A program made the translations under genes and the position numbers. The notes below the pieces were generated by a model. It searched no databases, had not been told where the DNA came from, and saw only the letters and a program-made list of their open reading frames with translations. From contig NZ_CP036339.1 of NCBI RefSeq assembly GCF_007746075.1, positions 5,051,786 to 5,115,785 on the forward strand: DNA of 64,000 nt, in the 5' to 3' direction. Shown here in pieces: positions 30,901 to 40,510 of the stretch (its first letter is position 1; each line of letters begins with the position of its first letter). The stretch is from Lacipirellula limnantheis (GTDB lineage: Bacteria > Planctomycetota > Planctomycetia > Pirellulales > Lacipirellulaceae).

Positions 30901-30913
30901 CGCGCTTGCCTAG
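27908..30913 (+). CDS. actB: Alternative complex III subunit ActB, molybdopterin-like/Fe-S fusion
   Basis: A 1001-residue periplasmic subunit. A Tat-type signal (T55DRRRFLQLMAAS) directs export. About 85-740 resemble a molybdopterin oxidoreductase that in this family has no cofactor; about 765-985 form a ferredoxin-like part with cysteine groups beginning at C772 (CSGCNSCVMAC), C827 (CQHCEKAPCEVVC), C859 (CVGTRYCSNNC) and C908 (CTYC, later CQQAC). These bind Fe-S clusters that pass electrons from quinol. Translation starts at GTG 27908 after an aaggat site. The fused form is typical of ActB. Confidence 0.95.
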   Translation: MSCHHKPPQSEASSEPAAMPTFWRSFEELAGDPAFEERLVREFPRLASVWEQSPTDRRRFLQLMAASVALAGAQGCSKAPSEKIMPYVRQPERITPGLPNYFATAMPASDGALGLVATSNMGRPTKLEGNKLHSASLGATDAFAQASILTMYDPDRSQTVKHIGIIGTWSEFVDGVRGALPVGGDGAGLRILSPPVTSPTLARQREALLAALPQARWHQYEPVSRDNARQGALLAFGADLSPIYDFTNADVVVACDADFLSRGGASVRYSHDFMSRRGVESETAYPGIETNRLYAFESTYTPTGGAADHRLPLTPSQSEQFLRALARQLEVAGAPPADLPSGVDPKWLTAVADDLQSKRGRSLIVVGDHLPAPAHALAHAINAELGNVGPTVKFIEPIAAGAEDSAASIRELTDALNAGQVQLLVILEGNPVYDAPADLNFAQAIRKTKLAVHLSLYDDETSELCHWHIPAAHYLEAWSDVRGYDGTASIVQPLIAPLYAGRTAHEVISALVDPTIQTSYDIVRATWQAQLGGGFDRGWHQALADGVIADTAFAPQTPAIQADAVANLPEVAGAQGDLTFELVLLPDPTIGDGRYANNGWLQEAPKPLTKLTWDNAVLIGPADAKELALETGDVVTIKSGGQEVNGPICVLPGHAPGSITCHFGYGRQRAGNTGSKIGFNAYKFRTTHGGHVARDAKLEKTGQKMALARTQTHHDIDGRNIVHASTVAQFKADPKSILSDAVRGPFESLLPMWENYDEQAFAWGMAIDLNKCSGCNSCVMACQAENNVPIVGKEQVLNYREMAWIRIDTYYSGDPENPESIHQPMLCQHCEKAPCEVVCPVAATTHSDEGLNEMTYNRCVGTRYCSNNCPYKVRRFNFFQYQDTETPVLQLMRNPDVTVRNRGVMEKCTYCVQRINHARIDAKKDGVAGGVEPSIVDGTLQTACQQACPSEAIVFGNINDKESRVAKLKADARNYGALSELGVRPRTTYLVRLRNPNPALA

Positions 30914-30952
30914 GCAAGTTTTTCGATCACCGGAGCATCCCAGGCGCCCGCC

Positions 30953-32347
30953 ATGGCCACCGTTCATAGCGATCAACGATCGGCGACTGCCGCCCTTGCG
31001 GAAGCGCCTGTTCTTGCGCCGGGCCATAGCTACGGTTCGATCACCGACAAAATCAGCTCGATCGTCCTGACGAAGGGGACGTCTCGCGGTTGGCTGTTCG
31101 GGCTCGCGATTTCGTTCATGCTCGTCCAGGTCTTCCTGGTGAGCGTGGTCTACCTGATCGCCCGCGGCGTCGGCATCTGGGGCATCAACGTCCCCGTCGG
31201 CTGGGGTTTTGCCATCGTCATCTTCGTCTGGTGGGTCGGCATCGGCCACGCCGGCACGTTGATCTCCGCGGTGCTCCTGCTGCTCAACCAGTCATGGCGC
31301 ACGAGCATCAACCGCTTCGCGGAAGCGATGACGCTGTTCGCCGTCGTTTGCGCCGGCATGTATCCCTTGCTCCACTTGGGCCGCATCTGGCTCTTTTACT
31401 GGCTGATGCCCATCCCCAACACGATGGGAATCTGGCCGCAGTTCCGCAGTCCGCTCTTGTGGGACGTGTTCGCCGTGTCGACCTACATGACCGTGTCGTT
31501 TTTGTTCTGGTACACCGGTCTGATTCCCGACCTCGCCACGCTGCGCGATCGCGCTCAAAACCGCTTCGGCAAAGTAACCTACGGCATCCTCTCCTTCGGC
31601 TGGCGCGGTTCGGCTCGCCATTGGCGCCGGTTCGACGCCGCTTACTTGCTGCTCGCCGGCATCGCCACGCCGTTGGTCGTCTCGGTCCATACGGTGGTCG
31701 GCTTCGACTTCGCGATGTCGATCATTCCCGGCTGGCACAATACGCTGTTCCCTCCCTACTTCGTCGCGGGCGCCATCTACTCTGGCTTCGCGATGGTGCT
31801 CACTCTCGCCATTCCGCTGCGGGCGGCCTACGGCCTGCAAGACTTCATCACCGACCGCCACTTGGAAAACATGGCCAAGGTGATGCTCGCCACCAGTTTG
31901 ATGGTCTCGTATGGCTATGTGATGGAGGTCTTCTTCGGCTTCTACAGTGCGAACACTTACGAAGAATATCTCACCCGCAACCGCATGGTCGGCCCCTATG
32001 CCCCGGCGTTCTGGTCGCTCATTCTGTGCAATGTGCTGACGCCGCAGTTGTTGTGGTTCCGCGCGATTCGCCTCTCGCCCGTGCTGTTATGGTGCATCGC
32101 GATCGTGGCCAACATCGGCATGTGGCTCGAACGCTTCGTCATCGTCATCACCAGCCTGCACCGCGACTTTCTCCCCTCGTCGTGGGGCATGTTCTACCCC
32201 ACGTTCTGGGACTGGTCGACGTACATCGGCACGATCGGCGTCTTCTTCTTCCTGTTGTTCCTGTTCATCCGCTTCTTGCCGGTGATTTCGATCTTCGAAA
32301 TGCGCGAGCTCCTGCATAAGTCCGAGGAGGAGCACCACCATGACTAG
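30953..32347 (+). CDS. actC: Alternative complex III subunit ActC, NrfD-like quinol-binding protein
   Basis: A 464-residue membrane protein with about ten helices, NrfD/PsrC-like. It forms the quinol site with ActB in alternative complex III. The family marks include GVGIWGINVPVGWGFAI (about 66-82), GHAGTLISA (about 99-107) and the C-terminal polar tail with HHHD. It follows actB by 39 bp, and its end overlaps the start of actD by 8 bases. Confidence 0.95.
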   Translation: MATVHSDQRSATAALAEAPVLAPGHSYGSITDKISSIVLTKGTSRGWLFGLAISFMLVQVFLVSVVYLIARGVGIWGINVPVGWGFAIVIFVWWVGIGHAGTLISAVLLLLNQSWRTSINRFAEAMTLFAVVCAGMYPLLHLGRIWLFYWLMPIPNTMGIWPQFRSPLLWDVFAVSTYMTVSFLFWYTGLIPDLATLRDRAQNRFGKVTYGILSFGWRGSARHWRRFDAAYLLLAGIATPLVVSVHTVVGFDFAMSIIPGWHNTLFPPYFVAGAIYSGFAMVLTLAIPLRAAYGLQDFITDRHLENMAKVMLATSLMVSYGYVMEVFFGFYSANTYEEYLTRNRMVGPYAPAFWSLILCNVLTPQLLWFRAIRLSPVLLWCIAIVANIGMWLERFVIVITSLHRDFLPSSWGMFYPTFWDWSTYIGTIGVFFFLLFLFIRFLPVISIFEMRELLHKSEEEHHHD

Positions 32348-32897
32348 CCCTCACGGCGCTCCCGAGCCGTCGCCCCTTTACGGCGTGCTGGGCGAATTCG
32401 CCGACGCCGACTCGTTGCTCGAAGCCGCCCACAAAGTGCGCGAAGCAGGCTACGTCCGCACCGATGCCTACGCCCCCATGCCGATCCACGGCCTGGCCGA
32501 AGCGCTCGGCGCCAAGCGGACCAAGCTGCCGCTGCTGGTGCTGCTCGGCGGCATCATCGGCGGTCTCGCCGGCTACGGCCTCTGTTACTACTGCTCGGTG
32601 ATCGCCTACCCCATGAACATCGGCGGCCGCCCCGTCCACAGTTGGCCCGCGTTCATTCCAGTGACCTTCGAAACGACGATCCTCGGCGCCGCCATCACCG
32701 CTGTGCTCGGCATGCTCGCCCTCAACGGATTGCCGATGCCGTATCACCCGCTATTCAACGTCGACGATTTCAATCAAGCCTCGCAGAACCGGTTTTTCCT
32801 CTGCATCGAGTCGGCCGACAAGAAGTTCGACGAAGCGTTAGCCAGCGACTTCCTCCGCAGCATCGGCGCCACCCACGTCACGAGCGTCGAAAATTGA
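32340..32897 (+). CDS. actD: Alternative complex III subunit ActD (DUF3341)
   Basis: A 185-residue protein with two membrane helices (about 61-83 and 104-130), matching ActD/DUF3341. The N-terminal EFADADSLLEAAHKVREAGY and DAYAPMPIHGL are typical. It is a structural subunit anchoring ActB and ActC; no cofactor residue is expected. It overlaps actC by 8 bases, which indicates coupled translation. Confidence 0.93.
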   Translation: MTSPHGAPEPSPLYGVLGEFADADSLLEAAHKVREAGYVRTDAYAPMPIHGLAEALGAKRTKLPLLVLLGGIIGGLAGYGLCYYCSVIAYPMNIGGRPVHSWPAFIPVTFETTILGAAITAVLGMLALNGLPMPYHPLFNVDDFNQASQNRFFLCIESADKKFDEALASDFLRSIGATHVTSVEN

Positions 32898-32944
32898 CCG
32901 CCGTCAAGCCAACTAGCGCCCCGCGCCTAACAACCATCGCCTCG

Positions 32945-33592
32945 ATGCCCTCGCGATCGCCACAATCTGCTCGCCGCTCGGCCCGAACGCTCGCCGTTCT
33001 GCCGCCTGCCGCGCTGGCGCTGCTGGCGCTCGTCGGCTGCCACCGCGACATGTACGACCAGCCGCGCCTTGAGCCGCTGGAGAAGAACGCGTTCTTCGAC
33101 GACGGCCGCTCCTCGCGGCCGTTAGTGGAAGGAGTCGTCGAGTATGGCGCCATCTCACCCGATAGCGTGATCCTCACCGGCAAAGTCAACGGCCAACTCA
33201 CCGACGAGTTGCCGCCCGAGTTAAAGCTCGACGCCGTCCTGTTGAAGCGCGGCGAGCAGCGGTTCAATATTTTCTGCAGCAACTGCCATGGTCGCTCGGG
33301 CGACGGCGACGGCATGATCGTCCTCCGCGGCTATCGCAAGCCGCCGACCTACCATAGCGAGCGCCTCCGCGGCACGCCGATCGGTCACTTCTTCGACGTG
33401 GCCACCAACGGCTTCGGCGTCATGCCGAGCTACGCCTCGCAGATTCCCGTGGACGATCGCTGGGCGATCGCCGCCTACATCCGCGCGTTGCAGCTCACCC
33501 AGTACGCCAAGGTCGACGATCTCTCCGACGCCGAGCGCCAGCAACTCGAAACTCAGCCCACCGCCGCCACCCCGACGCCGAGCGCTCCGTGA
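32945..33592 (+). CDS. actE: Alternative complex III subunit ActE, monoheme cytochrome c lipoprotein
   Basis: A 215-residue cytochrome c. The lipobox LALVGC puts a lipidated Cys at 32, so the protein is probably attached to the membrane. One heme site is present, C111SNCH, with a likely distal Met in GVMPSYASQI. ActE accepts electrons from ActA and hands them to the oxidase. ATG 32945 was chosen because it gives a normal signal peptide; the frame is open upstream inside actD. It ends in GTGA, sharing bases with the actF start. Confidence 0.92.
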   Translation: MPSRSPQSARRSARTLAVLPPAALALLALVGCHRDMYDQPRLEPLEKNAFFDDGRSSRPLVEGVVEYGAISPDSVILTGKVNGQLTDELPPELKLDAVLLKRGEQRFNIFCSNCHGRSGDGDGMIVLRGYRKPPTYHSERLRGTPIGHFFDVATNGFGVMPSYASQIPVDDRWAIAAYIRALQLTQYAKVDDLSDAERQQLETQPTAATPTPSAP

Positions 33593-34785
33593 CCCCCGCC
33601 TCGAACCAACAACCGGCCGCCCGTTCCCCGCTGCAATTGGCAGGCGGGGCGATCGTCGTCGGCGCTATCGTCGGGGCGATCGGTTGGAATCAGAATCACC
33701 ATCAGTTCTTCGCTTCCTATTTGGTCGCGTGGCTCTTTTGGAACGGCCTCGCCCTCGGCAGCATGGCGCTGCTGCTGCTCCACAATCTCACGGGCGGCAA
33801 GTGGATGGAGCCGGTGCGGCCCTACCTCCGCGCCGCGGCCGGGCTGATCCCTGTGATGGCGATCCTGTTCATCCCCATCGCGCTCAACCTGAAGCAGATC
33901 TACGAGTGGGCCGATCCTGCCGTCGTCGAGGGCGACGCGATGCTGCAGTACAAGGCCAAGTTCTATCTCAATCCGAGCGGCTTCTATATCCGCGCGGCGA
34001 TCTACTTCACGCTCTGGATTTCGCTGGTTGGCCTGCTTAGCTGGCAGGGCCGCGCCAATGCCGCTCCTGACACCCCCGCCTACAATCGCTTCCGTCGCTT
34101 CAGCGGCATTGGCCTCGGTCTGCACGGGCTCGCCGTGACGTTCTCGTCGATCGACTGGATGATGTCGCTCGAACCCCACTGGTTCTCGGCCATCTACGGC
34201 GTGATCATCTTCGCCGCTCAAGGCGTCGGCGCCCTCGCCCTATCGATCGCCCTGGCGACCCGTGCTGCTCGCAGTCGCGGCGAGCTCTCCAAGCTGCAGA
34301 TCCATGAGTTCCACGATCTCGGCAAGTTGATGTCTGGGCTGATCATGTTCTGGATGTACGTCCAGTTCTCGCAGCTCTTCATCATCTGGTACGGCAATCT
34401 GCCGGAAGAAGTCGTCTGGGTCATCCGCCGGCTGGAACATGGCTGGCTGTGGGTGGCGCTGTCGCTGCTCGCGTTCCACTGGATGGTGCCGTTTTTCGGC
34501 CTGCTCAGTCGCGAGTGGAAACGGAACCCGGCCCGCCTCGGCTTCATGGCGACGTTGATCGTCGTCATGGAGTGGGTGATGTACGTCTGGTACGTCGAGC
34601 CGGCGGTCCAAGCGCACGCACACCACGGCGAGTATCATCCGTTCTTCCCCTGGATCGACGCCGGTCTCACCGCCGCGATCGGCGGCATTTGGTGGCTGGT
34701 CTTCACGCTGCGTCAGCCAAAGACGTTCGCCCAGGCTGAAGCTGTCGCCGCCAAGAACAAGAAGAAGGGAGCCCGTCATGGCTGA
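33589..34785 (+). CDS. actF: Alternative complex III subunit ActF, NrfD-like
   Basis: A 398-residue NrfD-like membrane protein with about ten helices, homologous in fold to ActC. It starts at GTG 33589, overlapping the actE stop by 4 bases. Marks include AWLFWNGLALGSMALLLLHN (about 46-65), SIDWMMSLEPHWFSAIYG (about 185-202) and FHWMVPFFGLLSR (about 296-308). It is a second quinol-side membrane subunit of alternative complex III. The end overlaps the next gene by 8 bases. Confidence 0.93.
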   Translation: MTPASNQQPAARSPLQLAGGAIVVGAIVGAIGWNQNHHQFFASYLVAWLFWNGLALGSMALLLLHNLTGGKWMEPVRPYLRAAAGLIPVMAILFIPIALNLKQIYEWADPAVVEGDAMLQYKAKFYLNPSGFYIRAAIYFTLWISLVGLLSWQGRANAAPDTPAYNRFRRFSGIGLGLHGLAVTFSSIDWMMSLEPHWFSAIYGVIIFAAQGVGALALSIALATRAARSRGELSKLQIHEFHDLGKLMSGLIMFWMYVQFSQLFIIWYGNLPEEVVWVIRRLEHGWLWVALSLLAFHWMVPFFGLLSREWKRNPARLGFMATLIVVMEWVMYVWYVEPAVQAHAHHGEYHPFFPWIDAGLTAAIGGIWWLVFTLRQPKTFAQAEAVAAKNKKKGARHG

Positions 34786-35221
34786 TCAAGACGAAATCCC
34801 CCATCTCCATACGACGACCGCTCACGTTCACGAGGACAGCGACGTCAGCATCAAGAGTCTCGGCATTTTCCTCGCCGCGCTCGCGATCACGATGATCATC
34901 ACCGGCGCGCTGATGATCGGGCTGTTCGACATTTTTCTCGACGAAGCCGAACGGGCCGACGTTTCGCCATCGCCGCTGGCCGAGCCGGGCGAACCCGCCC
35001 CGCCGCCCGGGCCGCTGCTGCAAGTGGCCGAACGTCTCGATCTGCGTCTGCATCGCGAAGCCCAGGACAAGCTGATCCACGAAGCGGCTTGGATTGACCG
35101 CGACCGAGGCCTGGTCCGCATTCCGATCGACCGAGCGATCGAGTTGACCGCCGAACGCGGCTTTCCCGATTGGCCCCCCGTCGCCCAAGGCGTCGCGGCC
35201 GAAGGCGAGGCCAAGCAATGA
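34778..35221 (+). CDS. Small single-helix membrane protein of the act/cox locus
   Basis: A 147-residue protein with a His-rich N-terminus (HLHTTTAHVHED), one membrane helix (about 31-51) and a polar C-terminal domain rich in Pro (about 62-78) then helix-like sequence. It overlaps actF and the SCO gene (ATGA), so it is part of the same operon. Small proteins at this place occur in planctomycete act/cox loci. It may be an assembly or supercomplex factor. No family function is known to me. Confidence 0.75.
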   Translation: MADQDEIPHLHTTTAHVHEDSDVSIKSLGIFLAALAITMIITGALMIGLFDIFLDEAERADVSPSPLAEPGEPAPPPGPLLQVAERLDLRLHREAQDKLIHEAAWIDRDRGLVRIPIDRAIELTAERGFPDWPPVAQGVAAEGEAKQ

Positions 35222-36141
35222 CCAATCGTCCCCCTCACACGACGCGCACGCAGCGCACCATCGGCATGGTCGCTTCAGCGACCATGCTCGCCCTCACGCT
35301 AGGCGTCGCCCCCCTCCGCGCCGCCAGCGACGAAGAGCTCTCCCCCATGCTGATGTCGCCCGACGCGGTCGCCATCAAAGAGGTGCAGTTCCACCAGCGG
35401 CTCGACAATCAGGTCGACGTCAACGCCAAGTTCACCAACTCCGACGGCAAAGAAACCACCATCGCCGAGTGCATGGACGGCAAGCCAACCGTCTTCGTGC
35501 TGGCCTACTACCGCTGCCCGCGCCTCTGCAACATGGTGCTCAACGGCGTGGCGAAGGTGCTGCAGGCGATCGACTTCGAAGCCGGCAAGGATTTCAACGT
35601 CGTCGTCGTCAGCTTCGACGCCACCGATACGATCGAAATTGCCGCCGACAAGAAGAACTCGGTCGTCCATGCCTTCAACCGCGAGGGCGATCCCACCGGC
35701 TGGAACTTCCTCATCGGCGACCAGCAGACAGTGAAGGCCGCCGCCGAGTCGGTCGGCTTCCAATACGTCTACGACAAAAAGAGCGGCGAGTACGCCCACG
35801 CCAGCGGCATCGTCCTGCTGACGCCCGAGGGTCGCGTCTCGCGTTACTTCTACGGCATCGACTACCCCACTCGCGACGTGCGGCTTGGCTTGGTCGAAGC
35901 CTCGCAGGGCCAGATCGGTTCGCCGGTCGACGAGTTGCTATTGCTCTGCCTCCACTACGACCCGACCAACGGCAAGTATGGCCTGGCCATTCTCAACTTA
36001 GTGCGGGCCGGCGGCATCCTGACCGTCGCCGTCATGATCGGCTTCATCGGCTTCTCGATTCGCAAGGATTACCGAGTCCAAGCCAAAGTGAACTCGATAG
36101 AAGCCACCGGCTCAGCCGGTGGACACATCCCGAGCAGCTAA
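35218..36141 (+). CDS. SCO1/SenC copper chaperone for cytochrome oxidase
   Basis: A 307-residue protein with a signal peptide (1-36, ending LRAASDEE) and a thioredoxin-like SCO domain. The copper site CPxLC is C100PRLC104, with a later His in EYAHASG. A C-terminal membrane helix (about 263-285) anchors it. SCO proteins deliver copper to the CuA centre of CoxB, encoded next. The start overlaps the previous stop by 4 bases. The last 15 codons overlap a short hairpin (36101-36123) that is also found outside genes at 56139. Confidence 0.93.
   Translation: MTNRPPHTTRTQRTIGMVASATMLALTLGVAPLRAASDEELSPMLMSPDAVAIKEVQFHQRLDNQVDVNAKFTNSDGKETTIAECMDGKPTVFVLAYYRCPRLCNMVLNGVAKVLQAIDFEAGKDFNVVVVSFDATDTIEIAADKKNSVVHAFNREGDPTGWNFLIGDQQTVKAAAESVGFQYVYDKKSGEYAHASGIVLLTPEGRVSRYFYGIDYPTRDVRLGLVEASQGQIGSPVDELLLLCLHYDPTNGKYGLAILNLVRAGGILTVAVMIGFIGFSIRKDYRVQAKVNSIEATGSAGGHIPSS
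36101..36123. repeat. Hairpin repeat family G copy inside the SCO gene end
   Basis: aagccaccggctcagccggtgga folds as CCACCGGCT-C-AGCCGGTGG and falls in the last codons of the SCO gene. A near-identical hairpin (agccaccggctgcgccggtgga) lies at 56139-56162 in intergenic DNA. Confidence 0.55.
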
Positions 36142-36255
36142 ACTTCCGCCCGCTTCGTCCACCCGCTTTCGATCGCCAAAGAACATTCGCCCAAACAACA
36201 CAACGAAGAGACTCCCCTCCCCTCACCCCTCCCTCCGAGGGAGGGGGACCACGGA

Positions 36256-37322
36256 ATGAATACCGAATTCCAAATATTCCCCGACGCTGCCTCCACCGCC
36301 GCCGGCAAGGTCGACGCGCTCTACCTCTTTATGGTCGTGCTGTCGGTCGTCCTTTCGGTGTTCGTCGCCGGGCTCGTCACCTATCTGGCGATCCGCTACC
36401 GCCGCGCCAACAACGTCAATCGCGACCACGTCGCGCACGGCAACACGATCGAATACATCGCGATGGCAATCTCGTTCCCCATCCTGATGGGGATCTTTCT
36501 CTGGGGCGCCAAGGTCTGCTTCTTTCTGTTCCGCGCTCCCGAGCAGGCCATGCCGATCACGGTCGTCGCCAAGCAATGGATGTGGAAGTTCCAGCACGCC
36601 GACGGCCGCCGCGAGATCGACACCCTGCACATCCCCACGGGCCAGCCCGTCAAGCTCACGATGGTCAGCCAGGACGTCATTCACAGCTTTTTCGTCCCGG
36701 CCTTCCGCACCAAGCAAGACGTCCTCCCCGGCCGCTACACCTCAATCTGGTTCGAGGCCACCGAGCCCGGCGAGTACCGATTTAACTGCGCCGAGTATTG
36801 CGGCACCAACCACAGCCGCATGATCGGCAAGGTGATCGTCCAGTCGCCGGAAGATTTCGCCCGCTGGATGAGCGGCGACGCCGCCAGCGACGAACCTCCG
36901 GCCGAAACGGGTCGCAAGCTGTTCGAGCAGTACCAGTGCGGCACCTGCCATCGCCCGGCCAGCGAAGAGGGCGCCCGCGGCCCGACGCTGGAAGGGCTCT
37001 TCCAGAGCCGCGTCCCGCTCGCCGGCGGCCAGACCGTCACCGCCGACGAAACCTACATCCGCGAGTCGATCCTCCGCCCCGCGCAGAAGCAGGTCGCCGG
37101 CTACCAGCAGATCATGCCGACCTACGAAGGCCAAATCAGCGAAGAGGGCGTGATGCACCTCATCGCCTACATCAAGACATTAGGGGCGCCGCTGGCGGCG
37201 AAGCGAGAAGAGCCAAACACTCTCGCCCCCCCCACGGAGCCCGCAGCAGCTGAACCCGCTGCCGAGCCTGCCGCTCCTGCCGCCGAAGACAACGCAGCCA
37301 CCGATAGCCAAGGGACCACGCC

Positions 37323-37326
<4 letters not shown>
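36256..37326 (+). CDS. coxB: Cytochrome c oxidase subunit II with fused cytochrome c domain
   Basis: A 356-residue caa3-type subunit II. Two helices (about 17-43 and 66-92) precede the cupredoxin domain with the CuA ligands C178AEYC182GTNH186SRM189. A C-terminal cytochrome c domain follows, with the heme site C228GTCH. The tail after about 310 is Pro/Ala-rich. It accepts electrons and passes them to CoxA. A perfect-looking start context gggggaccacgga precedes ATG 36256. Its stop overlaps the coxA start (ATGA). Confidence 0.96.
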
Positions 37327-38969
<1,643 letters not shown>

Positions 38970-39637
38970 ACGCACGCCGGTCGTCGCGCACCATTTCGAC
39001 GACTGGGATCAACAGTACGACGCCTGCGTCCTCGGGATGTGGACGTTTCTGGTCACCGAAGTCATGTTCTTCGGCGGCGCGATCGGCGTTTACATGATCT
39101 ACCGCTGGCAATACCCCATGGCCTTCGCCCACGCGAGCAACGAGCTCGACGTGTGGCTCGGCACGTTCAATACGTTCATCCTGCTCACCAGCAGTCTCAC
39201 CGTGGCGCTCGGCGTCCGCTACGCTCACACCGGCGAAAGCCGCAAAGTCGGCTGGATGCTCATCGGGACGATCTTCCTCGGCGCCATCTTCCTCGGCATC
39301 AAAGCGTACGAGTACTACACCAAGTTCCATCACAACATCGCGCCGCTGCTCGATCTGCCCTTCGACTGGGGCGGCGCCGATCCCGGCCCCACCAAAATCT
39401 TCTTCGGCCTCTACTTCGGCATGACCGGCATCCATGCTCTTCACATGATCATCGGCGTCGTCCTGATGGCGATGTTCATCCCGGCCGCCTTCCGCAACGA
39501 GTACCGCGACGGCAATTCCCTCGGCGTCGAAGTGATTGGCCTCTACTGGCACTTCGTCGACTTGGTCTGGATTTTCCTGTTTCCCCTGCTGTACCTGGTC
39601 GACCGCGCCATCACGGCGCCGCCGGCGTTGTAAGAAG

Positions 39638-39724
39638 CAGTCAGCGTTCAGCAGTCAGCGGTCAGCGAGACAGTAGGAAATGATGTTTGGCTGAACGTTG
39701 ACAGCTGATCGCTGACAGCTAACT
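39638..39724. repeat. Repeat family E, copy 1 (cagtcagc runs)
   Basis: Tandem-like cagtcagcg / cagcagtcagcg / gtcagcg units (39638-39666) face an inverted tgacagctgatcgctgacagct stretch (39699-39721), so the whole can fold back. A related element lies at 44488-44584. It sits between coxC and coxD. Confidence 0.5.
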
Positions 39725-39777
39725 CAGCCTCCCGCGGCCGCTCGACCCCATCACCCCGTACCGCCTCCCCCACTGCC

Positions 39778-40206
39778 ATGTCCAACGCCGACGAACATAC
39801 TGGCCTAGGCGCCTACTTCCTCGTTTACGGGGCGCTCATGGTCGGCCTCCTGGCGACCGTGGCCGTGTCGTACGTGCCACTGGGAAGCTGGAACCTCGTC
39901 GTCGCCTTGGCAATTGCCTTCACCAAGGCGATTCTGGTGGTCCTCATCTTCATGCACGTGCTCAACTCGCCGCGCCTCACCTGGATTGCGGTCTCGGCCG
40001 GCGTCATTTGGCTCGCCATAATGCTCAGCCTGATGATGGCCGACTACATGACGCGCTCCTGGCTTCCGACGCGCGCCCCGGCTGACATGGCGCTCCCCTC
40101 CTACCGGGAACTCGTTCCCCTCAGCGACCAAGCCATCCAAGCTCACGGCCACGGCGCAGGCGAAGCGTCGCAAGACAAAGAAGCCGCTCACGACAGCGAA
40201 GAGTAA
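39778..40206 (+). CDS. coxD: Cytochrome c oxidase subunit IV (prokaryotic type)
   Basis: A 142-residue membrane protein with three helices (about 10-31, 37-58, 64-86) of the prokaryotic cytochrome c oxidase subunit IV family; FTKAILVVLIFMHVL (about 49-63) is its typical core. The C-terminal 50 residues are polar, with His and acidic residues. It completes the caa3 oxidase set. It is 144 bp after coxC, with a repeat between. Confidence 0.88.
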   Translation: MSNADEHTGLGAYFLVYGALMVGLLATVAVSYVPLGSWNLVVALAIAFTKAILVVLIFMHVLNSPRLTWIAVSAGVIWLAIMLSLMMADYMTRSWLPTRAPADMALPSYRELVPLSDQAIQAHGHGAGEASQDKEAAHDSEE

Positions 40207-40510
40207 AACACTCAATCGCTGTCGTTCCTTATCGGACTGTTCGCTTCAGCGACCAGTCTGCGTCGCCCCAGGCCAACGGCACGCCACACGGGGTCGGGGA
40301 CCTTTTGTCGCTGGCGATATGCATTTGCCAGCAAACCACCCAGCGACAAAACGTCCCCGACCCCTTCGCACGCGACGCCCTCGTACCGGTTTGATCTCAC
40401 CGAACCCTCCTGCTTCAAGGCAAATTAGGCCCACCCGCCTCGCTCAACTAGACTGAACGGCAGTTCCCCGATCTCGGGAAACTCCCCTCCTCTCAGTCCG
40501 GAGCGTCGTC
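40207..40510. other. Intergenic region after coxD, 304 bp
   Basis: No gene. It contains the family A palindrome (40290-40364) and otherwise unremarkable sequence. Confidence 0.5.
40290..40364. repeat. Palindromic repeat family A, copy 1
   Basis: Arms ggggtcggggaccttttgtc (40290-40309, continuing to 40314) and its complement (40340-40364) match at 24 of 25 bases around a 25-base centre. It is one of four related ~75-bp elements in the window (also 47144, 48557, 57804). This copy lies 83 bp after coxD. Confidence 0.8.

Noticed and set aside
31090..32319. 409-residue plus-strand frame within actC
   Set aside because: It is an Arg/His-rich shadow of ActC in another frame, without helices or motifs.
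39638..39724. Possible CRISPR array from cagtcagc units
   Set aside because: The units are too short and overlapping, with no unique spacers.
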